This document shows, in pieces, positions 1 through 8,833 of a stretch of 40,282 nt of DNA (positions within the stretch are counted from its first letter, which is position 1; each line of letters begins with the position of its first letter). The notes under the pieces were generated by a model, which was not told the DNA's origin, searched no databases, and saw nothing but the letters and a program-made list of their open reading frames with translations. The DNA is from Clostridiales bacterium (GTDB lineage Bacteria; Bacillota; Clostridia; Lachnospirales; Lachnospiraceae): positions 1 through 40,282 of the forward strand of contig JAQYAH010000063.1 in the NCBI GenBank assembly GCA_029227635.1, written 5' to 3'. The translations under genes and the position numbers were made by a program.

Positions 1-546
1 ATCTGTGGTGAGAAAAGGAGCGATCCACTGGGCAAGGAGAGTTATTCCCCCCTGAAAGACCAGGACAAAAACTGCGGAGAGCAGAACTCCGATTCCCATG
101 GTGGAGGCAAAAATGATGGAGGAACAAAAATCCATCAGAGATTTGGTGAAGATCATGGCGCTGTCTCCGGTGAGTCCCGCCTGCAAAGAGCCAACAATGG
201 TCATCGCTCCCACGCAAAAGAGCAGCGAGGCGGAGACGAAGCCCTCCGCAATGGAGATGGTGCCGTTCTCATTCTGAAAACGTTTCTCTATTCCGCTAGC
301 AAAACTGTTAAGATGATCATCCAGTCTCAAAACCTCACCGATCAGAGTACCGACTATCAGAGAAATGATGATGACCATGACCTTGGCACTGTCGTCTAAA
401 ATCCCGGTTATTCCTATATATAAGGTGACAAATCCCATGGCTTTCATGAGGGGGTCACCCTGTTTTTTGGATATGAATCTGTGCAGCAGCAGTCCGATAA
501 GGCTTCCGACGGCCACTGCGATGGTGTTTACTATGGCTCCTATCAT
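1..546 (-). CDS. DUF554 family membrane protein (3' end cut by the window edge)
   Basis: The reverse strand is open from an ATG at 546 to the window edge, giving 182 codons with no stop, so the C-terminus lies outside. The start MIGAIVNTIAVAVGSLIGLL and the later stretch VIIISLIVGTLIGEVLRLDD are typical of the DUF554 (YdfK-like) family of multi-pass inner-membrane proteins; at least four hydrophobic segments are visible. The family has no established biochemical role. AAGGAG lies 7 nt upstream of the ATG, and a sigma-A-type promoter is visible at 593-621. It is divergent from ygeY and separated from it by 365 nt. Family assignment is confident; function is unknown. Confidence 0.85.
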   Translation of the reverse strand, partial: MIGAIVNTIAVAVGSLIGLLLHRFISKKQGDPLMKAMGFVTLYIGITGILDDSAKVMVIIISLIVGTLIGEVLRLDDHLNSFASGIEKRFQNENGTISIAEGFVSASLLFCVGAMTIVGSLQAGLTGDSAMIFTKSLMDFCSSIIFASTMGIGVLLSAVFVLVFQGGITLLAQWIAPFLTTD

Positions 547-911
547 TTTGGTCTCCTTCCGATATGTCGCTTTAATGCGATAAAGCAGATTCATTATAAT
601 ACGAAAAAAAGTATAAATCAAACTCAACATAGATTATTCCGGAAACACAGCAAAAAATATTTTTTAAGAATCGGGAAATAGATTTTGAAATACGACTGAT
701 AACTTGGACAATATTACAAAATTGTATAAACAATGTCGTGTTTATCCGATGGGTTTTTGTCAAAATTGTAAAAATTGTAGTTTTTTCACAAGAGCAACAA
801 AAATTTTTTAGGCATTATGCAAATTGTTTTTGCAAAAAAATTGGTTTATCATAGGTTTATAAACAGAATTACCATATGATTTCATCATGTTCCAGAATAA
901 GGAGGATCAAA
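547..911. other. AT-rich intergenic region between divergent DUF554 and ygeY
   Basis: No gene is seen. The 365 nt hold the DUF554 promoter on the reverse strand and a weak forward candidate for ygeY, TTGTTT (824-829), 17 nt, TATCAT (847-852). The core AATTGT recurs near 720, 764, 772 and 823, partly paired with ACAAT (ATTGTATAAACAAT at 721-734). The heptamer GGTTTAT occurs twice, at 843 and 854. These may be regulator sites for ygeY-ygeW, but the region is so AT-rich that chance repeats are possible. Confidence 0.4.
593..621 (-). promoter_or_regulatory. Predicted promoter of the DUF554 gene
   Basis: On the reverse strand TTGATT (621-616) is followed after 17 nt by a perfect TATAAT (598-593). 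This places transcription start near 586, giving a leader of about 40 nt before the ATG at 546. Confidence 0.6.
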
Positions 912-2309
912 ATGAATTTCGAAGCAATCAAAAAAGCAGCAGAAGATTACAGACCTGCCATGTCAAAGTTCCTTAGGGATATGATCTCCATTCCCAGTGA
1001 GAGCTGTGATGAGGAAGGCGTAGTAAAACGCATTGCTGAAGAACTTAACGCATTAGGTTATGACAAAGTAGAGTTTGATAAGCTTGGAAATGTTATCGGC
1101 TGGATCGGTGACGGCGACAAGATTATCGCGATTGATTCTCATATTGACACAGTTGGTATCGGAAACATCGAGAACTGGGAGTGCGATCCCTATGAAGGTT
1201 ATGAGACCGATACCATTATCTACGGCCGCGGCGCATCCGACCAGGAAGGCGGTATGGCAGCAGCAGCTTACGGCGGCAAGATAATGAAGGATCTGGGACT
1301 TATCCCCGAGGGTTACAAGATCATGGTCGTGGGAAGTGTTCAGGAGGAAGACTGTGACGGTATGTGCTGGCAGTCTATCGTCAATGAATACTTCGACGGA
1401 CCCGAGGATGCAAGAGAGAAGGTAGAGTTTGTCATCTCCACAGAGCCCACCGACGGTGGTATCTACAGAGGACACAGAGGACGTATGGAGATCCGTGTTG
1501 ATGTTCACGGAGTATCCTGTCACGGTTCCGCACCTGAGCGCGGAGACAATGCGATCCACAAGATGGCAGAGATCATAGAGAACGTTCGTGACCTCAACGA
1601 GAACGATGCAGCAGATGAGACAGAGATCAAGGGTCTCGTTAAGATGCTGGATCCCAAGTACAACCCCGATCACTATGAAGATGCAAGATTCCTTGGAAGA
1701 GGAACCTGCACAACCTCCCAGATCTTCTATACTTCACCTTCAAGATGTGCGGTAGCAGACTCCTGTGCGATCTCCATCGACCGTCGAATGACTGCCGGAG
1801 AGACCTACAAGTCCTGCCTTAAGGAGATCGAGGATCTTCCTGCCTGCAAGAAGTATGCAGATGACGTAAAGGTATCCATGTACATGTACGATCGTCCCGC
1901 ATGGAACGGCCATGTATATGAGACAGAGTGCTTCTTCCCTACCTGGATCAACAAGGAGACCGCACCTCATGTTCAGGCTCTCATCGATGCACACCACGGA
2001 CTCTGGGGTGAGGAGAGACTCTATGCTGATGACACAGCTAAGGCTAAGAGAGAGGGACGTCCTCTTACTGACAAGTGGACCTTCTCCACAAACGGCGTTT
2101 CCATTCAGGGCCGTTACGGAATCCCTTGCGTAGGTTTCGGACCCGGTGCCGAGTCCCAGGCTCACGCTCCCAACGAGATCACCTGGAAGCAGGATCTGGT
2201 AGTATGTGCAGCACTCTATGCAGCTGTACCCGGACTTTATAAGCCCGAGAACAAGGACGGCTCCGCTACATCCTTCCGTCAGGAGCTCACAGGCAACGAC
2301 ATTAAATAA
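912..2309 (+). CDS. ygeY: YgeY-family M20 metallohydrolase (selenium-metabolism-linked)
   Basis: A 465-aa peptidase-M20-fold amidohydrolase. Metal-ligand motifs occur in the expected order: [32 protein letters not shown] and a late HAPNE. It matches the YgeY family, whose genes accompany ygeW, ygeX, hyuA and ssnA in anaerobic purine (uric acid) degradation clusters; it probably hydrolyses an acyl or ureido amide of a purine-derived intermediate. The start at 912 is preferred over an upstream in-frame ATG at 876 because AAGGAGG lies 8 nt before it and family members begin about here. It is followed after 24 nt by ygeW, the opposite order to E. coli. Codon use (AGA, CGT, GGA) looks optimised, which suggests high expression. 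The exact substrate is inferred, not shown. Confidence 0.9.
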   Translation: MNFEAIKKAAEDYRPAMSKFLRDMISIPSESCDEEGVVKRIAEELNALGYDKVEFDKLGNVIGWIGDGDKIIAIDSHIDTVGIGNIENWECDPYEGYETDTIIYGRGASDQEGGMAAAAYGGKIMKDLGLIPEGYKIMVVGSVQEEDCDGMCWQSIVNEYFDGPEDAREKVEFVISTEPTDGGIYRGHRGRMEIRVDVHGVSCHGSAPERGDNAIHKMAEIIENVRDLNENDAADETEIKGLVKMLDPKYNPDHYEDARFLGRGTCTTSQIFYTSPSRCAVADSCAISIDRRMTAGETYKSCLKEIEDLPACKKYADDVKVSMYMYDRPAWNGHVYETECFFPTWINKETAPHVQALIDAHHGLWGEERLYADDTAKAKREGRPLTDKWTFSTNGVSIQGRYGIPCVGFGPGAESQAHAPNEITWKQDLVVCAALYAAVPGLYKPENKDGSATSFRQELTGNDIK

Positions 2310-2333
2310 GGGATATAACAGGAGGATATGACA

Positions 2334-3527
2334 ATGAGTAAGGCGGTAGAACTTGCAAAACATCTTGAGACTCTCAAGATCAACAACATGTATAAGAACG
2401 ATTTCTATTGGACCTGGGATAAGACCGATGATGAGCTGGATGCGATCTTCACAGTAGCAGACGCGCTCAGAGATCTCAGAGAGAGAAATAAAGACACAAG
2501 AGTATTCAACAGTGGACTTGGAATCTCTCTTTTCAGAGATAACTCCACCCGTACAAGATTCTCCTATGCATCAGCCTGCAACCTTCTCGGATTAGAGGAG
2601 CAGGTGCTTGATGAGAAGAAATCTCAGATCGCTCATGGCGAGACCGTAAGAGAGACTGCCAACATGGTATCTTTCATGGCTGACACTATCGGTATCAGAG
2701 ATGATATGTTCATCGGAGAAGGCCACAAGTATCAGAAGACCTTCATGGAAGCGCTGGACGAGGGCTATGAGAAGGGAATCCTTGAGCAGAGACCTACCCT
2801 TGTAAACCTTCAGTGCGACGTGGATCACCCGACTCAGTGTATGGCAGACTTCCTCCACCTTATTCACGAGTTCGGAGGAGTGGAGAATCTCAAGGGTAAG
2901 AAAGTTGCAATGTCCTGGGCATACTCACCTTCCTACGGCAAGCCTTTATCCGTACCTCAGGGTGTTATCGGACTTTTCACAAGATTCGGAATGGACGTAG
3001 TGCTTGCACATCCCGAGGGATATGAGGTAATGCCTGAGATCGAGGAGATCGCAAAGGCTAATGCTGAGAAATCCGGCGGTACTTTCACAAAGACCAACTC
3101 CATGGAGGAGGCGTTTAAGGATGCGGATATCGTATATCCTAAATCCTGGGCACCTTTCGCAGCTATGGAAGAGAGAACCGAGCTCTACAAGGCCGGAGAC
3201 CAGAAGGGAATCGACGAGCTGGAGCAGAGACTTCTTGCGCAGAATGCAGAGCACAAGGACTGGGCATGCACCGAGGAGATGATGAAGCTCACAAAAGACG
3301 GCAAGGCTCTTTATATGCACTGCCTGCCTGCGGACATCACCGGACTTTCCTGTGAGGAAGGCGAAGTTGACAACTCAGTATTTGACCGTTATATCGAGCC
3401 TCTCTATAAGGAAGCTTCTTTCAAGCCTTATATCATCGCCGCAATGATGTTCCTTGCTCAGGTAAAGGACCCTGTGCGTGCTCTCATGGAGATGGACAAA
3501 AAGGACGACGAGAGAAAGATGTTCTAA
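2334..3527 (+). CDS. ygeW: Knotted carbamoyltransferase YgeW
   Basis: A 397-aa member of the aspartate/ornithine carbamoyltransferase superfamily, of the YgeW type. It carries the carbamoyl-phosphate loop DNSTRTRF, then DVDHPTQCMAD and MHCLPADITG in the expected order. The family is linked to anaerobic purine/ureide breakdown, where a carbamoyl group is recovered for ATP production. GGAGG at 2321-2325 is only 2 nt from an ATG at 2328 but 8 nt from the ATG at 2334, so 2334 is chosen. It is the second gene of a two-gene operon and ends just before a strong terminator. No ygeX, hyuA, ssnA or carbamate kinase gene is adjacent, so the rest of the pathway must be encoded elsewhere or the pair has another role. 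Confidence 0.9.
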   Translation: MSKAVELAKHLETLKINNMYKNDFYWTWDKTDDELDAIFTVADALRDLRERNKDTRVFNSGLGISLFRDNSTRTRFSYASACNLLGLEEQVLDEKKSQIAHGETVRETANMVSFMADTIGIRDDMFIGEGHKYQKTFMEALDEGYEKGILEQRPTLVNLQCDVDHPTQCMADFLHLIHEFGGVENLKGKKVAMSWAYSPSYGKPLSVPQGVIGLFTRFGMDVVLAHPEGYEVMPEIEEIAKANAEKSGGTFTKTNSMEEAFKDADIVYPKSWAPFAAMEERTELYKAGDQKGIDELEQRLLAQNAEHKDWACTEEMMKLTKDGKALYMHCLPADITGLSCEEGEVDNSVFDRYIEPLYKEASFKPYIIAAMMFLAQVKDPVRALMEMDKKDDERKMF

Positions 3528-3559
3528 CATCCGATTCTCTTCGAAATAAACTGCTGAAT

Positions 3560-3596
3560 CATAAAAAGTGCCCTCTGGGCACTTTTTATGATTTTT
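3560..3596 (+). terminator. Intrinsic terminator of ygeY-ygeW
   Basis: A 13-bp stem (ATAAAAAGTGCCC with GGGCACTTTTTAT) closes a TCT loop, and the sequence after it is T-rich (ATTTTTATG). It lies 32 nt after the ygeW stop. Confidence 0.9.
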
Positions 3597-3655
3597 ATGA
3601 CTTTATGCGATCGCAAAAAGTCCGAGTCTGCACGGACCTTTGCTCGTTGCTCTTA

Positions 3656-3700
3656 CAAAAAACGAACCGCCTGTTCAAAAGAACAGGCGGTTTCGTTTTA
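3656..3700. terminator. Second strong hairpin, terminator-like in both directions
   Basis: AACCGCCTGTTC (3665-3676) and GAACAGGCGGTT (3681-3692) pair perfectly around an AAAA loop. The stem continues as AAAACG/CGTTTT after a single bulged T, so both flanks carry U-tracts. A third, smaller hairpin (GTCCG at 3620-3624, CGGAC at 3633-3637) sits between this and the first terminator. Confidence 0.75.
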
Positions 3701-3871
3701 GGAAAAAGAGAATTGAAAGAAGAATATTTCTACTAACATACTTTCGTATGTCTGTATAAGGCATCATATACCAAACCCCCGAAAAATACAAGAATATTTA
3801 GGATAACAAAAATATCTTCATCAATTTACACAATAAAACCCCGATGCCTTTGGTTAAAGTAGAGATAAAGA

Positions 3872-3901
3872 TTGTGAAAAAATGCATGGATAGCATATAA
3901 T
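3872..3901 (+). promoter_or_regulatory. Promoter of the amidase-alaX operon
   Basis: TTGTGA (3872-3877), 18-nt spacer, perfect TATAAT (3896-3901). Transcription should start near 3908. An in-frame ATG at 3900 lies inside the -10 box and so cannot be the translation start of the main transcript. Confidence 0.75.
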
Positions 3902-3923
3902 GGTGTCATCGGAGGCCGAAAAA

Positions 3924-4775
3924 ATGAGAAAAATCAGGGTCATGGCGGTGCAATTTGCACCCGGGACAGATAAAACTGCAAATTTTGACAAGGTGAAAGA
4001 CACGCTTAGAGCGGCTTTTGACACTTTGCCGGGAGATGCCCTCCCGGATTTCGTAATTATTCCCGAAATGTTCTGCTGCCCCTATGATTCCGCTCTTTTT
4101 GAGGAGTACGGAGAGCGAGAAGGGGGAGAACTTTACAGAGCACTTTCCCACCTTGCAAAGGATCACGGCATATATCTGGTAGCAGGGAGTGTTCCCGAGA
4201 TCGATGACAAGGGACATGTATACAACACAGGATATGTTTTTGACCGGAAGGGGATAATGATCGCAAAGCATCGGAAGGTGCATCTTTTCGATGTGGACTT
4301 CGGACCTGGAAAACGATTTTTCGAGTCGGACACCCTGACTCCCGGAGATAGGTACACCGTCTTTGATACCGAGTTTGGAAAGATGGGATTGTGTATATGC
4401 TACGATCTTCGGTTCCCGGAGCTTTTCCGTTTAATGGCCCTGGAGGGGGCGAAGGTCACTTTTGTTCCGGCATCTTTCAGCACTAAGACCGGAAGGCCCC
4501 ACTTCAGCCTCACCTGCCGGGCCCGGGCAGTGGACAACCAGATGTTCATCGTCAGTTGTTCCTCGGCCTACAGCGAGGAGGCGGGATATAAGGCCTACGG
4601 ACACACTCTGGCGGTAGACCCCTGGGGAGAGGTCCTTGGGGAGCTTGATGAGAAGGAGGGAGTCCTCATGGTGGAGCTTGACCTTTCAAGGGTCGACGAG
4701 ATAAAGGGGAGTCTTCCCCTGATGAAACACAGAAGAGAAGACCTCTACGAGGTTAGATGGAATCGGAGGAAATAG
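3924..4775 (+). CDS. Carbon-nitrogen hydrolase, nitrilase superfamily (omega-amidase-like)
   Basis: A 283-aa cytoplasmic amidase of the nitrilase superfamily. The Glu-Lys-Cys triad is visible: Glu in IIPEMF (about residue 50), Lys in KHRKVHLF (about 114) and Cys159 in GLCICYDLRFPEL. The sequence after the Cys resembles Nit2/omega-amidases, which hydrolyse alpha-keto acid omega-amides. The ATG at 3924 is chosen because GGAGG at 3911-3915 sits 8 nt upstream and the alternative ATG at 3900 overlaps the -10 box. It directly abuts alaX: its TAG ends at 4775 and the alaX ATG is at 4776. It probably shares a transcript through the DUF218 gene. The substrate is not determinable here. Confidence 0.88.
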   Translation: MRKIRVMAVQFAPGTDKTANFDKVKDTLRAAFDTLPGDALPDFVIIPEMFCCPYDSALFEEYGEREGGELYRALSHLAKDHGIYLVAGSVPEIDDKGHVYNTGYVFDRKGIMIAKHRKVHLFDVDFGPGKRFFESDTLTPGDRYTVFDTEFGKMGLCICYDLRFPELFRLMALEGAKVTFVPASFSTKTGRPHFSLTCRARAVDNQMFIVSCSSAYSEEAGYKAYGHTLAVDPWGEVLGELDEKEGVLMVELDLSRVDEIKGSLPLMKHRREDLYEVRWNRRK

Positions 4776-5957
4776 ATGTTTTCAGAGCTTTTTTATAAGG
4801 ATCCTTACATAAAAGAGTTTGAGGCCGCGGTGGTGAGCTGCGAGAAAAGCAAAAAAGGCTGGGAGGTAGTCCTCACTCAGACAGCCTTTTACCCGGAAGG
4901 GGGTGGCCAGAGTGCCGACAAAGGTTGTCTTGTTTTTGGAGGGGAAAAGGCAGAGGTGCTGGATGTCCGCCGAAAGGAAGATAAAATCTGTCACCTGACG
5001 GACCGGGAGATACCCGTGGGTTCTTCTGTGAAGGGGGTCGTCGATTGGGAGCAGCGCTTCGATAACATGCAGAACCACTCTGGGGAGCATATTTTTTCCG
5101 GACTGGTGCACAGAACTTTCGGTTATGACAATGTGGGCTTTCATATGGGAGCGGAGTTCATGCAGCTGGATTTTAACGGCCCTATGTCTTTTGACCAGAT
5201 GCAGGAGATAGAGGCGGCGGCGAATCGCATCATCTGGAGCAATGTGGAGATCGGAGAACTTTTTCCGGAAAAAGAAGAGCTTGATGAGATCGATTACCGC
5301 AGCAAAAAAGAACTCACCGGAGAGGTGAGGCTCATCGACATTCCGGAGGCGGATCTCTGTGCCTGCTGCGGAACTCACGTTAAGCGCACCGGAGAGATCG
5401 GACTTATCAAGTGTCTCTCGCTCATCAACAATAAGGGGGGAGTCAGGATCGAGGCGGTGGCCGGAAGAAAGGCCCTGGATATGGTGGGAAAAATTCAGGC
5501 TCAGAACACAGAGGTCTCCCATCTTCTGTCCGCAAAACCCCTGGAGACAGCAAAAGCGGTGGAACGTCTCATGAGTGAGAATACTTCTGCAAAAGAAGCT
5601 TTTGTCCGGGGAATCAACATGTATCTTGAGCTTAAGGAGAAGTCCCTGGTTCCGGAGGAGGATATGATCCTGGATTTTGAGGAGAACCTATCCCCGGTGC
5701 AGATCCGTCAGTTCTGCGACCGGCTGGTGAAGCGGGGAGATGCAAAGATCTGCGGTGTATTTTCCCGTAAAGAGGACGGGGAAGAGGGCTGGAATTATTG
5801 CCTTGGCTCAGAGAGCATCGACCTGAGAGCTGCCTCAAAAGACCTGAATCGGGAGCTGAACGGCAGAGGCGGAGGCTCCCCGGTGATGATTCAGGGAATG
5901 TACCTTTGCGGCAAAGAGGCCATCTGTGAGGCACTCAAGAAATTGGTATTAAAATGA
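4776..5957 (+). CDS. alaX: Alanyl-tRNA editing protein, AlaX long type
   Basis: A 393-aa free-standing homologue of the AlaRS editing domain, expected to hydrolyse mischarged Ser- or Gly-tRNA(Ala) in trans. The tRNA_SAD zinc ligands are visible as H101-SGE-H105 and the pair C197/H201 in CCGTH. An N-terminal beta-barrel with GGGQSADKG precedes them. The C-terminal 150 residues are DHHA1-like and begin after VRIEAVAGRKAL, which makes it the long AlaX form. The ATG follows the amidase stop directly, and its own 3' end overlaps the next start (ATGA), so translation is probably coupled. Confidence 0.88.
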   Translation: MFSELFYKDPYIKEFEAAVVSCEKSKKGWEVVLTQTAFYPEGGGQSADKGCLVFGGEKAEVLDVRRKEDKICHLTDREIPVGSSVKGVVDWEQRFDNMQNHSGEHIFSGLVHRTFGYDNVGFHMGAEFMQLDFNGPMSFDQMQEIEAAANRIIWSNVEIGELFPEKEELDEIDYRSKKELTGEVRLIDIPEADLCACCGTHVKRTGEIGLIKCLSLINNKGGVRIEAVAGRKALDMVGKIQAQNTEVSHLLSAKPLETAKAVERLMSENTSAKEAFVRGINMYLELKEKSLVPEEDMILDFEENLSPVQIRQFCDRLVKRGDAKICGVFSRKEDGEEGWNYCLGSESIDLRAASKDLNRELNGRGGGSPVMIQGMYLCGKEAICEALKKLVLK

Positions 5958-6718
5958 TTTTAAGAATATTGCTGGGAGGAGCGGGGGTTTTTGCTTTTGT
6001 GATCTTCTGCCTCCCCTTCAGAACGAAAAGTCTTAACCCGGGAAACGCCACCGGGCTGGTTCTTTCCCTTTTTTTGGTGTGCTATATGGCTTTTTTTTCT
6101 GAAATCAACTATTATATTTTAGAGATGTATCGTCGGCCCGGGGGAAAGATTCTTTTGATTTTCCTGGGAATCCTTTTCGGTATGATCCTTTTATATACCG
6201 GGGTCATAACCGGGGAGATGATTCGGTCGGTGAGAAATAAGCCCCATGAAGGGGCGGTGATAATCGTACTTGGCTGCAGAGTGAGGGGAACAAGGCCCTC
6301 GCTGATGCTTATGGAGCGGATTCTTGCCGCGAAAGACAGACTCGATGCGGATCCGAAGGCGGTGGCGATCGCCTCCGGGGGAGCCGGAAAGGGAGAGGAG
6401 ATCACCGAGGCGGAGTGCGTGAGACGAGAGCTTATTGGGCTTGGAGTCAGTGAGGATAGGATCCTTTTGGAGGACAGATCCACAAGTACTTTGGAGAACC
6501 TTGTGTTTTCCCGGGATATTGCAAATAAGAGAGGTCTTGGCGGAGAGTTTGCCATAGTCACAAACGAGTATCACGAATACAGAGCCCTTAAGATGGCCGG
6601 GCGCCTTGGAATGAGGGCCGGGGCGGTGCCGGCGAGGACAGTGTGGTGGCTTTTACCCACCCACTACTTAAGAGAGCTATATGCCGTTGCCTATGCAATG
6701 GTTAAATCCAGATTATAG
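5954..6718 (+). CDS. YdcF/SanA-like DUF218 membrane protein
   Basis: A 254-aa protein with three predicted N-terminal membrane helices (about 3-20, 32-52 and 64-84), followed by a DUF218 domain. The domain starts at VIIVLGCRVRG and continues through SGGAGKGEEITEAE, LLEDRSTSTLENL and VTNEYHEYRA. DUF218 proteins (SanA, ElyC, YdcF) are envelope-associated, and some affect cell-wall integrity or vancomycin sensitivity. The enzymatic role is unknown. The start overlaps the alaX stop by 4 nt. Confidence 0.85.
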   Translation: MILRILLGGAGVFAFVIFCLPFRTKSLNPGNATGLVLSLFLVCYMAFFSEINYYILEMYRRPGGKILLIFLGILFGMILLYTGVITGEMIRSVRNKPHEGAVIIVLGCRVRGTRPSLMLMERILAAKDRLDADPKAVAIASGGAGKGEEITEAECVRRELIGLGVSEDRILLEDRSTSTLENLVFSRDIANKRGLGGEFAIVTNEYHEYRALKMAGRLGMRAGAVPARTVWWLLPTHYLRELYAVAYAMVKSRL

Positions 6719-6736
6719 TGTTGTAGGAGAGAGAGT

Positions 6737-7459
6737 ATGCTTCTTCGAGATTCAAGCTCATTGGGAGACCGGGTCAAAGACGCGATCATCCACATGATAA
6801 TGACAGAGGAATTCGAGAATAACAAGCTTCCGTCGGAGTCAAAGCTCGCGGAGCGTTTTGGGGTAAGTGTTGCGGTGGTGAGAGACGCACTTCTGCTTTT
6901 GCGGGAAGAGTGTGTTGTCACCAAGAAGCACGGCTCGGGCAACTATTTTCATCGCAGTGCGTTGGAGAACGCAGCCAGAGTCGATCAGTTCAGAGGTTTC
7001 ATGAAGCTGGTGGAAGGTCAGGGATACAAGGCGACGGACTCAGTGAGCCCCGCCAGGATCATTAAGCCGGATGAGCGCATGCAGAGAATTCTGAAGCTTG
7101 GCCCCGAGGAGGACATCGTGTACTGTGAGCGGACGATCTTTGCCGACGGAAATAAGGCGATCCACTGCTCCAACTATCTGCCCAGGAGACACTTCAAGAG
7201 ACAGCCCACGGAGGAGGATCTGAAGAAGAGTCTTTTCACTGTGTTTGAGGAGTTGTTTCTTAAGGAGCTGGCCTACGGGCAGTTGAGCTTTTTGCCCTAT
7301 CTGGCAAAACCTGAGGATGAAGAGAAGATTGGAATCAGGGAAGGATGTCCCGTGATTCTCATGGAAGAAGTCTATTATTCCCTGGGAGATATTCCCATGG
7401 CGTTTTCCGGTAACCTGTTTAACGATGACTACATTACGGTAAGCATCCTCACCCGTTAG
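6737..7459 (+). CDS. GntR-family transcriptional regulator with UTRA domain
   Basis: A 240-aa regulator. Residues 8-75 form a GntR winged helix-turn-helix (DRVKDAIIHMI, KLPSESKLAERFGVSVAVVRDAL, KKHGSGNYF). Residues 95-235 form a UTRA-type ligand-binding domain. AGGAGAG precedes the ATG by 6 nt. It lies 38 nt upstream of the cysteine desulfidase gene in the same direction, so local control of that gene, possibly in response to a sulfur compound, is a reasonable inference. The ligand is unknown. UTRA regulators more often sense sugars or amino acids. Confidence 0.85.
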   Translation: MLLRDSSSLGDRVKDAIIHMIMTEEFENNKLPSESKLAERFGVSVAVVRDALLLLREECVVTKKHGSGNYFHRSALENAARVDQFRGFMKLVEGQGYKATDSVSPARIIKPDERMQRILKLGPEEDIVYCERTIFADGNKAIHCSNYLPRRHFKRQPTEEDLKKSLFTVFEELFLKELAYGQLSFLPYLAKPEDEEKIGIREGCPVILMEEVYYSLGDIPMAFSGNLFNDDYITVSILTR

Positions 7460-7497
7460 GAGTGACGGTCCCGCTGTAGTGAATTATGGAGTGAGAC

Positions 7498-8775
7498 ATG
7501 AGATTTACAGACAAAGAATACGAAGAAATTCTGAGAAGTGAACTGATCCCGGCAATGGGCTGTACTGAACCTATAGCGATCGCCCTGGCTTCAGCAAAAG
7601 CTAGAGCAACTCTGGGAGAGATCCCTGATTCAATGGTTCTCTTTTTGAGTGGTAACATCATAAAGAACGTAAAAGGTGTGACCGTTCCCAATTCCGGCGG
7701 AATGAAGGGAATGGACACTGCAGCTATCCTCGGGGCTCTCTGCGGAGATGAGAAGAGAGAGCTGGAAGTGCTTTCTTCCGTGACAGAGGCAGACATCGAG
7801 AAGATGAAGGAATTAAGAGATAAAGGCTACTGTGAGTGCCGGCTGCAGGAGGGAGTGGAGAATCTCTATGTGAGAGCCGTGGTGACCAAAGGTGAACACA
7901 CCGCCAGCGTTACCATCTCCGACAACCACACTCACATCATTGATATCACAAAGGACGATGAGGTTCTCTACCACGAGGATGTAATGTCCAGCGAGGAGAA
8001 GAAGTTAAAGAAGCAGGCTATGACCCTGGACGGTATTTATGATTATGCCACCACCTGTGATCTGGAGCCGGTACGCCCTATCCTTGAGAGACAGCTTCAG
8101 ATGAATGAGGCTATTGCAAAAGAGAGTCTCACCGGACACTACGGAGCTCAGGTGGGAAGGACCCTGATCAAATCCGAGGCCCCTTCTGTCAACGTCAGAG
8201 CCAGAGCCTACGCGGCAGCAGCTTCTGATGCCAGAATGGGAGGCTGTGCCCTTCCTGTTGTAATTAACAGTGGTTCCGGAAATCAGGGAATCACCGTTTC
8301 CCTTCCTCTCCTTGTGTATGCCAAGGAGTATAACCTTTCCGAGGAAAGACTTTTCAGGGCCCTGATTCTGGCAAACCTGACGGCGATCCACCAGAAGTCC
8401 TACATCGGAAGCCTCTCAGCTTTCTGCGGTGCGGTGAGTGCGGCCTGCGGAACCGGCGCCGGCATCACCTATCTCTACGACGGCAGCTTCGAGCAGATCG
8501 CCAACACCATAGTCAACACCCTGGCCAACACGTCCGGAATCATCTGTGATGGAGCCAAGGCCTCCTGTGCGGCGAAGATCGCCTCAGCGGTGGAGGCGGC
8601 GATCCTGGCTCACAACATGAGCATGGATGACCTTTCCTTCCATCCCGGAGACGGTGTTGTTCTGGAGACTGTGGAGGAGACCATGAAGAGTATCGGCTAC
8701 GTTGGAAGAGTAGGAATGAAGGAGACCGATCACGACATCCTTCAGATCATGCTGGGCAACGTGAAATTTCAGTAA
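7498..8775 (+). CDS. cyuA: L-cysteine desulfidase family protein (CyuA/UPF0597)
   Basis: A 425-aa member of the YhaM/CyuA family. It carries the family's GCTEPIAIALA near the N-terminus, NSGSGNQGITVS in the middle, and the Cys-rich AFCGAVSAACGTGAG with a later ICDGAKASCAAKI. These cysteines match those thought to hold an oxygen-labile [4Fe-4S] cluster. The enzyme breaks cysteine down to pyruvate, sulfide and ammonia in anaerobes. Length is typical. The ATG at 7498 has GGAG 8-11 nt upstream. A perfect hairpin follows the gene. No CyuP-type transporter is adjacent. Confidence 0.88.
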   Translation: MRFTDKEYEEILRSELIPAMGCTEPIAIALASAKARATLGEIPDSMVLFLSGNIIKNVKGVTVPNSGGMKGMDTAAILGALCGDEKRELEVLSSVTEADIEKMKELRDKGYCECRLQEGVENLYVRAVVTKGEHTASVTISDNHTHIIDITKDDEVLYHEDVMSSEEKKLKKQAMTLDGIYDYATTCDLEPVRPILERQLQMNEAIAKESLTGHYGAQVGRTLIKSEAPSVNVRARAYAAAASDARMGGCALPVVINSGSGNQGITVSLPLLVYAKEYNLSEERLFRALILANLTAIHQKSYIGSLSAFCGAVSAACGTGAGITYLYDGSFEQIANTIVNTLANTSGIICDGAKASCAAKIASAVEAAILAHNMSMDDLSFHPGDGVVLETVEETMKSIGYVGRVGMKETDHDILQIMLGNVKFQ

Positions 8776-8780
8776 GTTTT

Positions 8781-8813
8781 CTGAGCATCCGAGAGTATCG
8801 GGTGCTCAGTTTT
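8781..8813 (+). terminator. Probable terminator after cyuA
   Basis: CTGAGCATCCGA (8781-8792) pairs over 12 bp, one of them G-U, with TCGGGTGCTCAG (8798-8809) around a GAGTA loop. Only four T residues follow, so termination may be partial and the methyltransferase gene may be reached by read-through. Confidence 0.7.
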
Positions 8814-8833
8814 GATAACAGGGAGAGCGCCGA

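Larger units (their letters stand above)
3528..3923. other. Intergenic region ygeW to nitrilase-like gene
   Basis: The 396 nt contain three tandem hairpins (3560-3596, 3620-3637, 3656-3700), a 6-bp hairpin ACATAC/GTATGT at 3736-3751 and a strong forward promoter at 3872-3901. No coding gene is seen. The stretch 3752-3870 is AT-rich with no recognised motif. Confidence 0.6.

Noticed and set aside
1053-2363. Two long reverse-strand open frames (206 and 207 codons) opposite ygeY
   Set aside because: They lie wholly or almost wholly over a well-supported forward gene, have no family resemblance and are rich in Leu/Ser/Val as antisense frames usually are.
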